DNA from: Melanopsichium pennsylvanicum
Lineage: Eukaryota; Basidiomycota; Ustilaginomycetes; Ustilaginales
Assembly (NCBI GenBank): GCA_900208305.1
Contig: OAPG01000001.1
Span: 1,984,001 to 2,048,000 of the forward strand
Direction of reading: 5' to 3'
Length of the DNA stretch: 64,000 nt
Shown here: positions 18,681 to 29,816 of the stretch, in pieces
Numbering within the stretch: position 1 is the first letter of the stretch
Layout of the letters: the number at the start of each line of letters is the position of its first letter
Position numbers and translations under genes: made by a program
The notes under the pieces: generated by a model
Database searches by the model: none
What the model saw: only the letters and a program-made list of their open reading frames with translations
Told to the model about the DNA's origin: nothing

Positions 18681-20435
18681 ATGTCGAGCTTCCGCAACAT
18701 CGACGTGAAACTATCGCACATCCAACAGCTCCAACATTCCATCCAGATCGAACTCGCCAAACATGCCTACTCTTCCGAAGATGATCCTGTCATGGCCGAG
18801 TATATCGTGGTCATGCTCGCCAACCAGAAGACGGCGGAACAGATCACCGCAGAAATGAAAGATCTCATAGGCGCTGAATACGACGCTTCATTCACAAAGT
18901 GGATATGGAATGCTACACAGGAGTGTCTCGACACAGCTGCGCAAGCTACCATGCCATCTGATTCAACAGCTACGGCCTCTGAAGGTAATGCAGTCGGTTC
19001 CGAATTCTCCGCACACACTAGGAACTCAAGACAACAGCGCCGTAGTAGATCTCCACAGGCATCCAGCTCAATAGCACGAAGCGGTCGCGAGAAGCGACAT
19101 AGCCGATCTCCAACAGCAGCCAACAACAAGCGCGATGACCGTCGTACTCGTAGTCGCTCACCCTCCGCGTGGGGTCGTGGCGAGCGCCTGAGAAGAGACT
19201 ATAGCAGCAACGAAGCCTTTAACGAATCGCTTAGACCTCGAACGGACCGCGAGGAGGAGCCGCTCGATGGCAAAGCATATTGGAGGCAAAAGGCGGAAGA
19301 GCGAAGGAGTAACCCGCCTCCTCCGATCGTTCGTCCCGCCCCACAGCAGATCTTTCAGGCTGCGTACGGAAAGGCTTTGCAAAGCACCGGCAGCTCAAAA
19401 CGAAACGCGCAGCGTGAACTTTTCCCGGCCTCTACAAGCAACGACGTTGTCGATCTGCCACCACCACCATATGCAGAAGGCAATGGCAATGGGGTGAGCA
19501 TCTTTGGCCGCGCAGGGATGCCTGATCCGAGAGCGCCCGCTTTTGTCCCTTCGGCTTCTATCACTGTCTCAAATCGACCGGAACCCGTTCTTACCGGCGT
19601 AAACTCCTCAATCTTCTCACGCATAGATCCAATGCTGCCCAACAATCAATCTCTCCCGACATCCACGTCCGAAAGTACTGCTCCCGTCACCATACCCAAT
19701 CATCCTTCCGAATTCCCCACCGCCCCTACCGAGGCGTCGATCTGTCGGTGGAATGTGGACTGCACCAACCCAATGTGTCCGTACTCTCACGTATCACCAT
19801 CTAATGCTGGACCCGGCGGTGATCCTAACGCTCTGGTGCTTTCCCAACAGGTTTGCCGATATGGAGCGAAGTGCACTAACAGAGATTGCACCAGGAGCCA
19901 CGTCAGCCCTGCTGTTGCCAAGATCCAGGCTCGCAGTGCTGCTCCGATATCTTTCGCTCTCGCTGTACCGGCTGCATCGACACCAACATCGGCATCAGCT
20001 GCATCGACACGAACAGGTGTCTTGTCAATGGATACCGCTCTACCTAGCCAAAGCGGTTCAAGACCCTGTCGCTTCGGCGCAGCCTGCACTCGAGCTGATT
20101 GTTTCTTCTCTCACCCCCCAAATCGCACTGTTCCCAGCAGCAGCACTAGCATCAATTCTGGCAGCACAGCCGATTCAACTACATCCAGAACTCCATGCAG
20201 ATTCGGTCTGGGCTGCACCAGAGCCGATTGCTTCTTCTCCCACCCTCCCGGGCAGCGTTCTAGTGGGATGCTGGGTGGGACGAGTCAAAGGTTGCAAGTT
20301 TTCTCACAATCACAAGCGGATGAGGAGATGGAGATCATCATTCCAGGTTCTGCTGCTGCTGCTGCTGCTGCAACACAGGCCGAGAGGAATGGGAGTGAGA
20401 CTGTCAAGAGCTCACCTACTGTCATTGCCACCTAG
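18681..20435 (+). CDS. NAB2: Nab2/ZC3H14-like nuclear poly(A) RNA-binding protein with CCCH zinc fingers
   Basis: The product is 584 aa. Residues 1-85 (IQIELAKHAYSSEDDPVMAEYIVVML...FTKWIWNATQE) match the Nab2 N-terminal PWI-like helical domain that contacts the nuclear pore. Residues 110-180 are Arg/Ser-rich. The C-terminal half carries four CCCH fingers of the Nab2 type (C-x5-C-x4-C-x3-H): CRWNVDCTNPMCPYSH starting near residue 355, CRYGAKCTNRDCTRSH, CRFGAACTRADCFFSH and CRFGLGCTRADCFFSH. Yeast Nab2 has seven and human ZC3H14 five. The family limits poly(A) tail length and packages mRNA for export. A polyAla run precedes the C-terminus. The last two fingers are nearly identical, pointing to recent internal duplication. 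Confidence 0.9.
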   Translation: MSSFRNIDVKLSHIQQLQHSIQIELAKHAYSSEDDPVMAEYIVVMLANQKTAEQITAEMKDLIGAEYDASFTKWIWNATQECLDTAAQATMPSDSTATASEGNAVGSEFSAHTRNSRQQRRSRSPQASSSIARSGREKRHSRSPTAANNKRDDRRTRSRSPSAWGRGERLRRDYSSNEAFNESLRPRTDREEEPLDGKAYWRQKAEERRSNPPPPIVRPAPQQIFQAAYGKALQSTGSSKRNAQRELFPASTSNDVVDLPPPPYAEGNGNGVSIFGRAGMPDPRAPAFVPSASITVSNRPEPVLTGVNSSIFSRIDPMLPNNQSLPTSTSESTAPVTIPNHPSEFPTAPTEASICRWNVDCTNPMCPYSHVSPSNAGPGGDPNALVLSQQVCRYGAKCTNRDCTRSHVSPAVAKIQARSAAPISFALAVPAASTPTSASAASTRTGVLSMDTALPSQSGSRPCRFGAACTRADCFFSHPPNRTVPSSSTSINSGSTADSTTSRTPCRFGLGCTRADCFFSHPPGQRSSGMLGGTSQRLQVFSQSQADEEMEIIIPGSAAAAAAATQAERNGSETVKSSPTVIAT

Positions 20436-20644
20436 AAAGCTTTCACACACCATCGCGTGGGTTGGCGATCATATTGTTATCAGCTGTTTCAGCCGTATAC
20501 CATCAAATATGTTATCTTACCAGTAGCTTTACAATTTGACTTGTTCTTGACTCGTTTCTTGAGCCATGGATTTGGTTCGTGACGATGATCGTGATCCGAG
20601 TACAGCTATGGAACTATGGTATCCTGTGCGGTCCTCGTAACTCT

Positions 20645-21607
20645 TTAGTCACCCCTTTCGTCCCAAATCCATCCAGTGGGTAAGTTGATGAGTGATGACG
20701 ATTTGGAATGCCATTCGCAAGTGCACCTTTTGCATCCATCTATTGATCGCTCTTGATTAAACCCCAATTCAGCCTTCACAGTTGTTTGTCTTGTCCATCC
20801 GATTTTAGCAAGCGGGGCCCAATCGCGAATGTGGTGAGCACGTACCTCGACCTCGCCCCAAAAACGTCTTGCTATACCTAGTCTATCGACGATGATGGCA
20901 TTGTTCAAGTCATTGCATTTTTCGTTTCTGTTTCCTCTTGCAGGTGGTGTGTTGTTGAGATTTTGTGGGATGAAAGGGTTTGGTTTGCCCGATTTAAAAT
21001 TGTAAGCTTGTTGGATTTTTTGTGGATTTGAGTTCAAATGGAGTGCGAAAGGAATGATCAATCCTGCTCCGACCATTTCCACATCTACTCCAAAACGTTC
21101 ATCATCATCAACATTGACGTTTTGGTTATGAGGTGTAAAGACAATCAACTCTATCGCATCCTTTTCCGCACTCCATCCATCAATCTTTCCAAAACATTTC
21201 GTCGTCAACCCAATCTTCTTCCCCTTCCCTTGTTCCGATCCTTTTACCCGCTTCCAACACTGTGCGCTCTCAATATTAAAAAGCAGATCTTCACAAAACC
21301 ATGTCTCCTCTAGCCACCGTGCATACTTTAAAAGATCGTCAAGAGTTGTAGGTGGGACAGCTTGAACCACATAAAACTGAACATTGAGTTGAGAAGGAGC
21401 AACGTTGAGCGAGGAAGCGTACAAAGCTATGGAGCGACGGGAGAAGGATTCCCACCAACCAGAATGTTGTACTGTGAGATGTTGAGGACTTTGATCGAAG
21501 ACCAAGATCATCTGTTCTGCTGAAGGTGATGTACGAGAGTTGGATGCGAAATTTGGGTTCGGCCAAGGGGGATTGGACTGGGTCATGCTTGATTCGAGAA
21601 GATGCAA
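20645..21607 (-). CDS. Hypothetical protein, no family recognised
   Basis: An open frame of 320 codons; the more likely start is the second Met (MTQSNPPWPNPN) at 21583. The centre (residues 45-200) reads as a folded globular protein with MILVFDQSPQHLTVQHSGWW, LDDLLKYARWLEETWFCEDL and DAIELIVFTPHN. The C-terminal 70 residues include RCTCEW and look less conserved. A possible donor GTACGT in the 3' third (near 20848 on the minus strand) means the real C-terminus may be spliced differently. No signal peptide or membrane segment is seen. It is tail-to-tail with NAB2, 209 bases apart. Function is unknown. Confidence 0.5.
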   Translation of the reverse strand: MHLLESSMTQSNPPWPNPNFASNSRTSPSAEQMILVFDQSPQHLTVQHSGWWESFSRRSIALYASSLNVAPSQLNVQFYVVQAVPPTTLDDLLKYARWLEETWFCEDLLFNIESAQCWKRVKGSEQGKGKKIGLTTKCFGKIDGWSAEKDAIELIVFTPHNQNVNVDDDERFGVDVEMVGAGLIIPFALHLNSNPQKIQQAYNFKSGKPNPFIPQNLNNTPPARGNRNEKCNDLNNAIIVDRLGIARRFWGEVEVRAHHIRDWAPLAKIGWTRQTTVKAELGFNQERSIDGCKRCTCEWHSKSSSLINLPTGWIWDERGD

Positions 21608-22569
21608 AGACTGTGACAGTGAATGTGACTAAGATGGAGATATGTTGTGGTGGAGAGGAAAAAAAATCTGTCTGGCTGAATGTGCGTGTGTGTGAGTTGA
21701 ATAGAAAGTGCAGGAAGAGGGGTTGGCTCGAAAGAGAAGGTTGAGAAGGAGAGAAGAATGTGAAGACGAACTGGTAGAACGCAAGGAAAGCAGAAGAACA
21801 GCTGCGGCGAGCTAGAGGAACCTAGTCAACCCACATCATTAAGCAGGAAAATTTTCCCTGCACTTACGCTGCCGTTCATCGCACAGCTATCTCTCTATCT
21901 TCCACAAGCTGCACCTCACAAAGCTTTCCACGTCTCCACTTCCTACGGTTCGGATCATCTAAATACATCTCTGGCTCCTCACAGTTTACGTTCGTTGCCA
22001 TGTCATAATGGGATCGAAAGGTCTCACATCATTCGGAAGCGACAAGAATACAAGAGGGGAAAATCACAGCAGGGTCCGCAAGTGTAGCATCAGGAACCGA
22101 TTTCATGATGACCAGCTGCAACAGTGTAAAAAGTCATATTTCTGAACTGGAGGCGGGACTTCGGCATGTTGAGGCTTCTCAAGTGTTTCACACGAGTAGC
22201 TGGAGTGTTGCGACATAGATGAATCGAATCGAACTCCATTCCTTCGGATTCTACAGTACTTGGTGTGCCAAATGAATCTTTTCACGTCTCAAGTTTCCAT
22301 CATGGGCCGTCGCCATACATCACACGATCCTCGCACAAATCACAATCGTATTCGTCTACTTCAGATTCCATCGAGATTGTAAAATTTTTCCACACGCATA
22401 CTATATGGTGCAATCCATTTCTAGACTCAAGCCGAACGGGAGGCATTGAACGGATGAACTCAGGACATGAAAGAGACACGCTGCGTAACTGCAAAGTTAT
22501 GAAGTCGGAGCTTACAGTCCAGCAGACAGCACGTCGGTATCGTAAGTGGGATCTTGTCATGTTGAAAGG

Positions 22570-22600
<31 letters not shown>

Positions 22601-23571
22601 GAACAAATGCAGCTCAGGTCGCTGAAACACAGACAAGTTGCGCTCATAATCAAGGATCAGCTACACTGAAAAGGTTGCCAACGAGACATTGATTGCCAAC
22701 GAGACATTGATTGGCGATTAGTTTAACGGGAAAAATGAGAGGGGCAACTTTTTGTGAGGCGAGAGAGGGGAGATGGGGGCACATGGACCGAAGCATTTGA
22801 CTGAAATGGCGGATGGAATCCTCTTTTAAGGCTGATCTTGGAATGATAAAGGGTCACGGTCGCTTTGAAAGTGGTAGTGTGTTGATCGATTTAGTTTTGT
22901 CTAGCGCTGTAGATGCTTTACAAAGGTCTGGCTTGGTGTCCTCCAGTCATCAGTGATAGCAAAGCACTTGACCTCTGGGTTACATTTGCATACCAGAAAA
23001 ATCAAGCCGTCAAGCGAAATCAGTGCTGATGAACGGCTGATGTCGATCTGTGCGAGCTTATGCAACTTGACATCCAGAGTCGAGGTACAACAACCGAGCT
23101 GATTGGCCAAGAGCCACTTGGCACAAATCTGGAATGATTTTTCACTATTCTTCGTTGAAGGCGTTACCAAGCTGGATGAAGGGTACAGTGATGGTGACAC
23201 GGGAGGAAGAAACGATGGCTTGAAGGTGCGACAGCGTCGGAAACATGAACGCGCCAGTTCCGGTCTGCGTGTCTGTCATGATGGACAAATTCGTTGTCAA
23301 ACGACCGTACGGATATCAAGTATGTGAGTGGTGGAATGGAAGGGCGAACGGAAACCTCGATACTACTTAAAGATCCCTTGTTCAGCCGCGCAGGGCACCA
23401 GCTTGCTTTTCTGGGTCGGCCCGCCCCCTAACTTCAACAACATCAGACACAAAGCATCGAGTCAAAGCTTCTGCGCACTGTTTTGCGATGGGCTCTGCGT
23501 AGAAACGTTTTCAATAGCCCAGCGGCGGTCGTCAGAGATTCCTGTCATCACAGACAATCGCGAAGTAGGAT
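21608..23571. other. Two-kilobase stretch without a supported gene, start of the accessory block
   Basis: Contents: a T29 homopolymer at 22572-22600; a tandem direct repeat GCCAACGAGACATTGATT x2 near 22677-22712; and a minus-strand frame at 22901-23200 with a somewhat protein-like string (LHKLAQIDISRSSALISLDG). That frame could be a remnant of an LRR/F-box-like gene but is too short to call. No RNA gene was seen. Confidence 0.45.
22572..22600. repeat. T29 homopolymer
   Basis: A run of 29 T follows a GGGG. It lies outside any supported gene. It might be the poly(A) end of a retroposed minus-strand sequence, but no such sequence is recognisable beside it. Confidence 0.6.
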
Positions 23572-26500
23572 GTGAAGTCTAAGCGCTTTTGGACGTTCAT
23601 GACTGTATCAGCCCCAAAATCTTGTTTTATCAGGCTGGCAACACAATACAGTAAGTTGCCATCCTTCTGCGCAAGTGAAGTGGTGATAGGGAAGAAGCTT
23701 CCTCGGAGTACCTCGGCGTCTTCTCCCGAGGAAAGATTCAGAAGTCATCAGTCTTTTGATCTGCGCGAGCCTGCGCTCCGTTTCATGCTACCCATGCCCG
23801 AGCGCTCGAGGAGCAGACAGGCAGCACGATCCGCAACAATGGAAAGAACTGAAGCGCTTGAGGCGCTTAATATGCGGACGTATATCTTGTTCGTTTCCCT
23901 CCACTACCTCATCACTAACCTTCCATTTCGGAAACCATCACTTTCTGTACCAATAGAAGCTGTTTCCACCTCCGCTTACTCTTCCAGCTCCACTCGGTAC
24001 AGCAGAACGACAGACGAAGTCCGATCTAGCCTCGCGGAGGAAAGCATGCATCTCAGTACTTCATCGGATTCTGACCACAGCAAGATAATTTTCGCTTACA
24101 CCAACGCGGGAAGGAAGGACTTTGCACTTGTAGCGTTGCTTGAACAGGCCGAAGCAGGTGAATTCGAGGGTGAATATACACCTTGGGTTAGAAGAACGTT
24201 GGCCACTCCATCTCGAAAAACCACGGACCACGGTGAACTATTTCGTCCGACCAACTTGCCAAATATGTCTAGCTCTCCCAATCCTCCTGATTTCCTATCC
24301 AACCCGCCCAGTCAAGCTATCGAGTACAAATTGCCCAGCATCACCGTCAAATTTCGTCAAATGAAGGCTTCAGATACTTCAGCTTTGGACGAAGCGACCT
24401 TTTGCGACGCAGAGGAAGAGCTTGTCCGAGCAGAGCTTGGTCTTGAGCCTCATCCAATCCGAGATCGAGGCGAGAACGAAGTCAATGGTCCCGAATGTTT
24501 TCAACCGCCCCGTGCCCCCCCCCCCCCCCCCCCCCCGGGTGAAGCTCCTAGCGTGTCGGCGGAAGAGGATGAATTCCGAGGTGACAGCACATCGTTATCT
24601 TCCTTGTCTGCCATGTTGGATGCTCATCATTCATCTCCATCGCCTCGTACTGCTATATATGCTTCAGACTCTTCCAACGCCACTTCAAACCTATCTGATC
24701 CGCTGATTCATTCCGATTCTGGTCCGAACAGAAATGATGCCACCAGCCCACCTGCATCTGCACATCGTACCATCGAAGCTGATATGGCTGCACCAAATGC
24801 CCCCACTTCATCAATGCCTCATGCAACAGCCACTGATTCTCCGGAAGAGCTCTCCTCACAAAGCTCGGTCGCTGTGCACAACTCGCAACAAGCTCGTATT
24901 GATACTTCAGTGGATCCATCGCTGTTGTCTGCATCAGCCTTGTCTACGGCCATTGCTCTCAGGCCTGACAAACAATCTGTATCGTTGCCACTTCCAGCCA
25001 CCCAAGTTCCTGGAAAGAATGGTCGTGGTAAGCCGTGCCGATCTCCAAAACGCAAACTTCAATCGAGTCAGCAACGCGTCATCGATGTCGCTCCTGAGCA
25101 ACCGCCAGCAACGGTTCTCGATGCCGACCAAGATACGGTGCTGGCCAACACTTTAATTGGTTCAGCTCCTAGTGAGACCGCCGCTCCTGCTTATCCAGCT
25201 ACGGATGCGAAAGATTCACATGTGCAAGCAAAGAGTGTTGTGAATATGTTTGATGGGAGATCAGTCGACCCTTTTGATTCACAACTCCCTCTTACAGACC
25301 GCCCGAAGCGACAATCAGCATTTAAAAGCAGACAGACGATCAGCGAAATCTGCGCTCCTATACAACGAGCCAAGATAACGTCAGAGAGCATGGACCAGCT
25401 CGACATGGTTGCCTTGACCACGATCGCGACGTGTGCTGTACCTCCTCCTGCCACCGATGGCCCATATTCTATTCGAGATGTTGACACAGCTGACGAAGAA
25501 ATGGCCGACAAAGCCGAAGCTATATCGGCTGCTGTAGCTGCATTTGACCATGTTGAAGACGCCACTATTGAAGCCATAGACATTGCCGTATCTTCTACGC
25601 TCGTCGCTGCAGCATCTGACCGTTGTAACGATGATGCCCTCGAGCCCATCGTCATTGAAGGGCTGATGAGTTCGATTTGCCTGCGAGGAGCAAGGATAGC
25701 AGACCGAGAAATCAGCATCGTAGTGGCAACGTCGAAGCAGATGTAGGTGATGAGAAGGACCTTTATGAGCTTCTGCAACATGTTGCTCTTGAAGACAGTA
25801 ACGACAAAGATTTCAAAGAATACATTAAAAGAAGATCACTTCGTCAAAGAGGCGACTATAACTTCCGCCGCCGTTCGAGTAACCTAGTTGACAAGACGAC
25901 ACCTGAGGTACAGCAGCCGTTAAGGGAAGAATTCGTGGAGCCAAATAGAGATGGGAGCGGCAATCGGGAATCAAGCGTTGAGCAGGAATTCGCGGACCTC
26001 GAGATTCCCAACTAAAGCTTTGACGACGACAGGGACCTAGACTTGGTTGACAATGAGGCTTTGGAATCTGACGATGAAGCTCGAGCAGCCAAAAAGCAGA
26101 CTTCGCCGACGAAAACAGCTAAGCAAAGGGTCGTCGACCTCATCCCAGAGCAAGTGGCAATGTCTCAGAGCCAGATCATGGATACGCTGAACCAATGTGC
26201 AAACCTCATCAAGATGAATCCGTCGATTGCGATCCCTGCTGCTCCGGCGGAGTGGAAGCGTCCCGAAGATGAAGAAGAGTAGGAAGTTTCAGAAGAGGAA
26301 GACAACGTGCCCCTCACATTTCGGCCGGCCAAGCAGAAGACCTTTGCCAGCCCAGCATCTACCGCCTCATCGTCGATCCACGCTTCCTCGAGCAACCGCC
26401 ATCAAACATCATCCAAGATCTCCCCTCCACGAGCTCCTAACCCCTCACCTTCAACCAACACAGATTCGTCAAAGGCAACAATCATGGAGATTATGGTCTC

Positions 26501-27143
26501 AGAAGCCCGAACAGTTTGCGAAAAGATGCAAAGAGTCTGCGCATCATTTAGTGAGGCACAAGGTTTGTACGATGGTCTTACACAAGACTTGGCGAGCTGT
26601 GGTTACGGAAGACCAAGTCAGGGCAAGAGAATGGATCAGTATCGTGAGGTCTTTGCGCAACAAGCACGATGGGCGCATGTGTTTGCACGGGATGTCGAGA
26701 GAGTAATTTTGCACGGTGTTGGGGAGAGGATCGAAGAGCAACCTTTTCCCGTAGTCAGAGCAACACAAAAAGTCTCTCACACTGCCTCTTTCTTGTCCGA
26801 TAGCGTCTCGAGTACAAAGCAGCTGGAAGAGAAGATGCTCTGTGACGCGCAATATATCAGCGAGAAGATGGAAGAAGCATCGAATTCCTTTGGCGAGGCT
26901 CAAAGAGCCTACCATAGCTTTGCTCGAGACTGTGCCAGCTGTGATCTTGGAGTGCTGGAACAAGGAAGCTGGCTTGACGAGTATCGCAAAGTGTCTGCGC
27001 GACAAGCGAGTTGGGCAAACGTTTTCGAGGCGGATGTCGAGAGGATTGTTCTACACGGCATCGAAGGAAAGGTTGCGGAAGTTCGGCTGCCCAAAGTCAA
27101 GCGGCCGAGAGAGAAAGCACGACGTGGATTGAGACAAGGCTAG
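23572..27143 (+). pseudogene. Broken lineage-specific gene: long ORF, one frameshift and two in-frame stops
   Basis: The first part is open from 23572 to 25746 (724 codons) and is Ser/Pro/Ala-rich and acidic. Coding-like sequence then moves to another frame, which opens after a TGA at 25656-25658 (RADEFDLPARSKDSRPRNQH) and runs to 27143, interrupted only by TAA at 26013-26015 and TAG at 26280-26282. Acidic, similar-quality protein continues across both stops (DLEIPN*SFDDDRDLDLVDN and EDEEE*EVSEEEDNVPL). The final 200 residues hold two copies of an approximately 80-residue module with matching VCEKMQRVCASFSEAQ / ISEKMEEASNSFGEAQ and DVERVILHG / DVERIVLHG. An alternative 5' end uses an intron at 23880-23956 (GTATAT...CACTAAC...TAG) and an ATG at 23756. 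No known family was recognised. A decayed gene is the simplest reading; unrecognised introns are an alternative. Confidence 0.55.
24515..24536. repeat. C22 homopolymer inside a coding frame
   Basis: Twenty-two consecutive C encode a proline run within the 23572-25746 frame. Such a tract is prone to slippage in replication and to sequencing error, so its length decides whether the downstream frame is kept. Confidence 0.8.
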
Positions 27144-27557
27144 AGTTAACTATCAACGTAAGTGTTTCAGGGACAGAAGTTTTGACAATATATGTTATGG
27201 TCCCCTTCTGTGTCTGGTTTGAACTTGATTTGCGCGGTTGAGATTGTTCAGAGCGAGCGAAACGGTCCAATGGTGCAATTAGAAGGATACATATGCGGCA
27301 AGTGGGCTGGAATGAACCGCGTCAATATCACTTCAGGTCAAATGATTCTACAGAGCAGATGAAAGATAGCATCCGCACATGCTAAATGAAGAAGATCAAG
27401 CCACACTACACACAAATTCGCTTCGCAGCGAGAAGCGATGCATCTTACCCAGCCGCTCCATACAAAAATGTTGTGTAAGGTCGAGAGCTACTCAAAGGCC
27501 GCTTTTCCGAACACACCGACAGCTTTTGCTGGCCTTACACCTTCTTGCAGAGATATC
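27144..27557. other. Spacer between the broken gene and the Cys6-cluster pseudogene
   Basis: About 410 bases with no gene. A short segment at 27297-27315 (GGCAAGTGGGCTGGAATGAA) resembles 30518-30540 upstream of the second paralogue (GGCAGAAAGTGGGCCGGAAT), suggesting the tandem duplication includes upstream DNA. Confidence 0.4.
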
Positions 27558-29816
27558 ACGCCGAGTTTCGCTAAACAAGTAGCTTGTACGTACAGACGGT
27601 CCAAGTTACATCCAGTTTGGGTCTGGCTTGGCAGACGCAATACACGCTGCTGTCAAAGCGAAACGCTGAAATATTGCCACATGTGGTCGAAGTGGACTGG
27701 CGTCTTGCAGTGGAAGATCTCTCTACTTGCTTGGCAAGAACTGTCGAGGACAATATCGTGGCAGAGGCGGTCCTTGATGACCTTGATCAAGACCCCGAGA
27801 TTTAATGATCCCTTCAGCAGGGTGTTGTCCAAAGTCGGCCAAGCTCTTTGACATTAAAAATAACTTACAACCAGCCATCGTCCCCCCTCGTCTCCCGGGT
27901 CGTTGTCGTTCTCGTCTTCTTTGACATCGCTACCACCCTCATCAAGTTCAATGGAGTTTGAAATGAACAAACAAGCTCATTGTCATGAGCCCAAACAAGA
28001 TTCATGGGAACCTTCGACCCAGCCTTTACCCCCACTGGTGGATACAGCTCTATCTCTCCGAACCTCCATCGTAATAACTTGCCCGTCGAAATTGAAGCTC
28101 CCACCTCCATGTGGTCAATTGCTTCCACCGTGGTCTCCTTTAGGCAAGGTAGACACGAATCATAAATCTTGCCATTGCGCTTCAAATTCCACAGTCATAA
28201 AGAACGAGTGCAGGACTTTGCGACAGCTCTTCAAGCGTCCGAAGCTGAATAAATTACAGCTGGCCTTTCTCCAATGCTATGTAGACCTTCAAGACGGGGA
28301 CGAATTTGCCGCTGCGCAACTGCTATGCGTGTCGAATATTATGGGTTTAAAAAAGTCGCATTCAGATGGTAATGGTAGTATTTCCCATGTTGCGGCACCG
28401 AGCGGTGACGAGGATCAGGCGAATTTTGTCATGGGGCAGATTAAGAAGGTGATTTGTCCATGGGGGATCTCCAAGGATAAATTGATGAAGTCACTGGATT
28501 CCTGTTGGTTGGCTTGTGGGCTGAGTCAAGGTAATACCGCTGACGATCTGCCTAAAGGTGAAGTTGATCAGAAGGACGAAAGGAGCAGAGGAGAAAAGAC
28601 TTTTCAGAAGGTCGATACGAATTCTTCGGATCATGGCAAAAAGAGAAAACGCGACGAGACCGATGATTGCTTCCAAGAGGACGAGGCCGAAGTTGACCAT
28701 ACTAGCGGTGGAATGATTCCAAATGAGCATACGTCTCCAGAAAGCACAGTGGGGGGCAAATTCAGGAATAGAAACGAGCCGAAGGGAGTGACAGAGAGTG
28801 TGAAGCTCCAGAAGATGTCGCAAACTATGGAGCGAGAACAATGTGGCAAATCGCCTGACGGGGACCGTTTCGGCGATTCACTAAACAAAATACCATGGAT
28901 CACGCAGGATAGCTCATCCTCAAGGCTTCCTACCCCATCGCTGGCTGTCGATCAGCCGCCCAGCTCAACGGTACCGCCACCTCTCTTTTCAAATCAATGT
29001 TCATCTCGCAGCGTCCCTTTGCCAACCCCGTCACCATCTCCCAGCTGGCCACGCCAAACAGGATCGCTCGAGCGTGTCACGCAACATGCTCGTGCCAATA
29101 AAGTAGTGCAAACTTCAAACAAGGTCTCACTAGCCCATGTTCGTCTCGGAGGCTGCACCAGCAGTGGCAAAAATTTCCTTTTACCCGATGATGCTGTCAA
29201 CAATCGCTCAAAGTCGGCACACTTTCCTCGTGTCGGGGACATTCTCGAGGCCGGCTTTTATCGGGCGAGTTCGGCTTGTATTCACTGTAAGAGAAAAGGC
29301 ATCATTTGCACCTTTGGAACCGGCATTTCAAAGAGCAACAAACTTCGTCGTCCCGGCTTGGCCAGGTGTGATTATTGTCCTGTTATTAAACGGAAGTGTA
29401 TTTTCACCACAGGAGTCGAAAGCGTCGAGAACAAAGCTCAGAAGGTTTCAGATAGCATGTCTATCAAGCCCTGCCTCGCCATGAATGGCAATGTGGTAAC
29501 AAAGCCTTCTCACCTCCTCAACGGCGATCGCATCATGCAAATCGAGACCAATCCAAGCGAACCTGTTGGCACCTTGGCAAAGACATCCCCTAGGACTTGG
29601 GACGTTAAGGAAAAAAGCGTCAAGGAGGCCGGGAAGGAAGTCGGAAAGGAAGCCCATCGATTCCTTGGCAGCTCCGCGGGTGGAGACGGTGAAGAAATCA
29701 AGAAGAATGCCTCTAAGAATCTTGACAGCCTGGCGAAAAAGCTTTCGGGTGCCCTCGCCGGCGATGGTGACGCAGAAAGTCAAGGAGAGGCTCGCAAAAA
29801 AAGCGTCTTTGCTTGA
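27558..29816 (+). pseudogene. Decayed copy A of a tandem Cys6-cluster paralogue pair
   Basis: The N-terminal part matches copy B (30843) only in pieces. The start codon ATG of copy B aligns with ACG at 27558. The next codons match (SFAKQVAC versus NFAQQVAC), then the match shifts frame (SYIQFGSGLADA versus NYIHFGSGLTGT) and shifts again to AEILPHVVEVDW. An uninterrupted 637-codon frame, 27903-29816, carries the rest. It includes RTLRQLFKRPKLNKLQL, VICPWGISKDKLMKSLDSC and a C-terminal cluster CIHCKRKGIIC, 19 residues, CDYCPVIKRKC starting at residue 459 of that frame. The cluster is intact, so a shortened protein from ATG 27903 remains possible. No signal peptide is seen; the Lys-rich tail could be nuclear-targeting. 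Confidence 0.6.

Noticed and set aside
20255..20330. An extra CCCH-like motif (GCKFSHNH) in another frame of the Nab2-like gene
   Set aside because: It would need a frameshift, and the preceding residues do not follow the Nab2 finger spacing; the main frame runs on to a sensible stop.
25908..26032. Possible intron (GTACAG...ACTAA...CAG) that would remove the TAA at 26013 in the broken gene
   Set aside because: Its length of 125 nt would shift translation into a frame that is not coding-like downstream; the original frame continues well instead.
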